Notes under the pieces: model-generated
Databases searched by the model: none
The model's input: only the letters and a program-made list of their open reading frames with translations
What the model was told of the DNA's origin: nothing
Translations under genes and position numbers: made by a program
DNA from: JACVRW01 sp963771715
GTDB taxonomy: Bacteria > Actinomycetota > Thermoleophilia > Solirubrobacterales > Thermoleophilaceae
Assembly: GCA_963771715.1 (NCBI GenBank)
Contig: CAVYUQ010000003.1
Coordinates: 558,001-622,000 of the forward strand
Direction of reading: 5' to 3'
Length of the DNA stretch: 64,000 nt
Shown: positions 62,926 through 64,000 of the stretch, piece after piece
Numbering within the stretch: position 1 is the first letter of the stretch
Layout of the letters: each line of letters opens with the position of its first letter

Positions 62926-63791
62926 GCCGCATAGTCGTCCTCGGCGACGTGATGGTCGACGTGGTCACGCGGCTGTCCGAGCCGCTGGCGCCCGGGAGCG
63001 ACGCGCCGGCAGTGATCCGCTTTCACGGCGGCGGCTCGGCCGCCAACACGGCGGCATGGCTGGCCGAGGCGGGGGCGGATCCGGTGCTGGTTGGGCGGGT
63101 GGGCGATGACGAGCGCGGCCGCGGCGCGCGCGACGAACTGCGCGCGGCGGGCGTGGACGCTCGCCTGGTCGCCGATCCCGAGCTGCCGACCGGCACGTGC
63201 GTCGTGCTGGTCGGGCCCGATGGCGAGCGCACGATGGCGCCGGATGCCGGAGCGAACGACGCACTCACGGACGCCGACCTCGCGGATGAGCTGCTCGCCT
63301 CCGCCGAGCACCTGCACGTGGCGGGCTACGCGCTGCTGCGGCCGGGTTCGCGGCCGGCGGCGCGAGCGGCGATCTCGCGCGCGCTGTCTCGCGGGATGAC
63401 CGTTTCCGTGGACCCGTCCTCGGCGGCCCTGCTGTCCCCGGAGTTCCTCGACCACGCCGAGGGCGCCGGCCTGCTGCTGCCGAACGTCGAGGAGGCCCGG
63501 ATGCTGAGCGGCGAGGCCGACCCCGAGCGCGCCGCACGAGCGCTTGCCGCCCGCTTCGACGAGGTGGTGGTCACGCTCGGCGCCGACGGCGCGCTGTGGA
63601 CCGACGGTCGCGAGACCGTGCGCGCCGACGCGGTCCCCGTGGAGGCCGCGGTGGACAGCACCGGCGCTGGGGACGCCTTCGCCGCGGGCCTGCTGGCCGC
63701 GCGCCTGGACGGCGCGGCACCGGCGGAGGCGCTGGCCGCAGGCGCGCGGCTGGCGGCGGAGGCGGTGAGGCGCCCGGGTGGCCGACCGTAG
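62922..63791 (+). CDS. psuK: PfkB-family carbohydrate kinase, probable pseudouridine kinase
   Basis: The protein has 289 residues with GTG start. PfkB motif 1 is FHGGGSAANTAAWLAEAGA and motif 2 VDSTGAGDAFAAGLLAARL with the catalytic Asp. It begins VVLGDVMVDVVTRLSEPL. The family alone does not fix the substrate, but coupling to psuG makes pseudouridine the best guess. Confidence 0.88.
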   Translation: MSRIVVLGDVMVDVVTRLSEPLAPGSDAPAVIRFHGGGSAANTAAWLAEAGADPVLVGRVGDDERGRGARDELRAAGVDARLVADPELPTGTCVVLVGPDGERTMAPDAGANDALTDADLADELLASAEHLHVAGYALLRPGSRPAARAAISRALSRGMTVSVDPSSAALLSPEFLDHAEGAGLLLPNVEEARMLSGEADPERAARALAARFDEVVVTLGADGALWTDGRETVRADAVPVEAAVDSTGAGDAFAAGLLAARLDGAAPAEALAAGARLAAEAVRRPGGRP

Positions 63792-63797
63792 TTCAGA

Positions 63798-63846
63798 CGA
63801 CCGTCCTGTTTTGGGCTTGCTAGACAAGCCCTAGGCAGGACAGTCG
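63798..63846. terminator. Large hairpin between psuK and the right-edge gene
   Basis: CGAC-C-GTCCTG (63798-63808) pairs with CAGGAC-A-GTCG (63836-63846). The inner stem GGGCTTG (63813-63819) pairs with CAAGCCC (63825-63831) around a CTAGA loop, and 4-nt internal loops separate the stems. It lies between convergent genes and covers the right-edge gene's stop codon. A bidirectional terminator is likely. Confidence 0.6.
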
Positions 63847-64000
63847 ACTTCCTCAGTGCTGTAGTTGCGACCCCACGCGCACCCCGCGCCACACCGCGTC
63901 GCTGCCCCGCCGGCCTCGCGGCTCACCGCTCCGCTCTCGGCCAGCTCCGCCAGCCTCGCCGCCGTGCCCTCGAGATCCGCGTCGACCAAATCGCTCGCGC
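63831..64000 (-). CDS. C-terminal fragment of an unidentified gene with a Cys cluster
   Basis: The minus-strand frame enters from the right edge and ends at the TAG at 63831-63833, giving 55 residues. It reads ASDLVDADLEGTAARLAEL, AESGAVSREAGGAATRCGAG, CAWGRNYSTEEVDCPA. Three cysteines (CGAGC and DC) near the end could bind a metal or Fe-S cluster. Codon use is normal for the genome. The family cannot be named from this piece. Confidence 0.55.
   Translation of the reverse strand, partial: ASDLVDADLEGTAARLAELAESGAVSREAGGAATRCGAGCAWGRNYSTEEVDCPA

Overview
The window is about 70% GC and densely coded on both strands, with no rRNA, tRNA, CRISPR array, transposase or phage gene. The gene set points to Actinomycetota, probably the class Thermoleophilia (Solirubrobacterales-like). 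Evidence includes a mycobacterial-type isoleucyl-tRNA synthetase with a PGSHH signature, DUF6458, DUF1385 and DUF2342 proteins, a PAC2 protein, Ku/LigD end joining, alpha/beta-hydrolase-cyclase fusions and TANNNT -10 boxes placed next to start codons. The exact taxon is an inference.

Layout. 1-3.0 kb: RarA (cut by the window edge), a TetR regulator with a divergent cupin, and an alpha/beta hydrolase. 3.0-9.1 kb: DUF1385, nicotinate phosphoribosyltransferase, FtsH, methylmalonyl-CoA epimerase, a small DUF3107-like protein, a PAP2 phosphatase and YchF. 9.2-10.8 kb: a GlxA-type regulator and a DJ-1/PfpI enzyme. 10.8-19.2 kb: a SpoIID-like protein, a hydrolase-cyclase fusion, a ThDP enzyme plus aldehyde dehydrogenase pair, an M23 peptidase and FumC. 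19.3-24.9 kb: a zinc-ribbon/PAS-like protein, a MerR regulator behind a cluster of repeated sites, MarR and IleS. 24.9-33.4 kb: thioredoxin, a polyprenol-phosphate mannosyltransferase, PolX, OtsB, a split TauE/SafE pair, a STAS protein, a SigB/F-type and an RpoD-type sigma factor, and an amidohydrolase. 33.4-38.9 kb: a very long PAS/coiled-coil protein, a YhaM-like nuclease, PAC2 and DUF6458. 38.9-51.3 kb is rich in DNA-processing genes: a UvrD-like helicase with a RecB-type nuclease, a lower-GC HNH endonuclease, topoisomerase IB, LigD (phosphoesterase-ligase), Ku, LigD-Pol, and a basic nucleoid-like protein whose promoter carries a LexA-like box. 51.5-56.5 kb: Mrp, ferredoxin, a diguanylate cyclase, a methyltransferase, an NmrA-like protein and Uma2. 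56.5-64 kb: GroEL/GroES behind two tandem CIRCE elements, ASCH, Nudix, PCMT and Crp proteins, threonine dehydratase, pseudouridine catabolism (PsuG/PsuK) and the tail of an unidentified gene.

Two general properties matter to a reader. First, about a dozen otherwise normal genes are broken by a single inserted or missing base, so the sequence carries indel errors; those genes are listed as full-length features with the break noted. Second, many head-to-head gene pairs have start codons only 2-26 bp apart with interlocking -10 boxes, which implies leaderless, divergent promoters. No gap exceeds 300 bp. I see no clearly new multi-gene system. The best leads are the interlocking divergent promoters, the LexA-box nucleoid gene beside the NHEJ operon, the repeated sites in front of the MerR gene, the PAS/coiled-coil giant and the isolated HNH nuclease.
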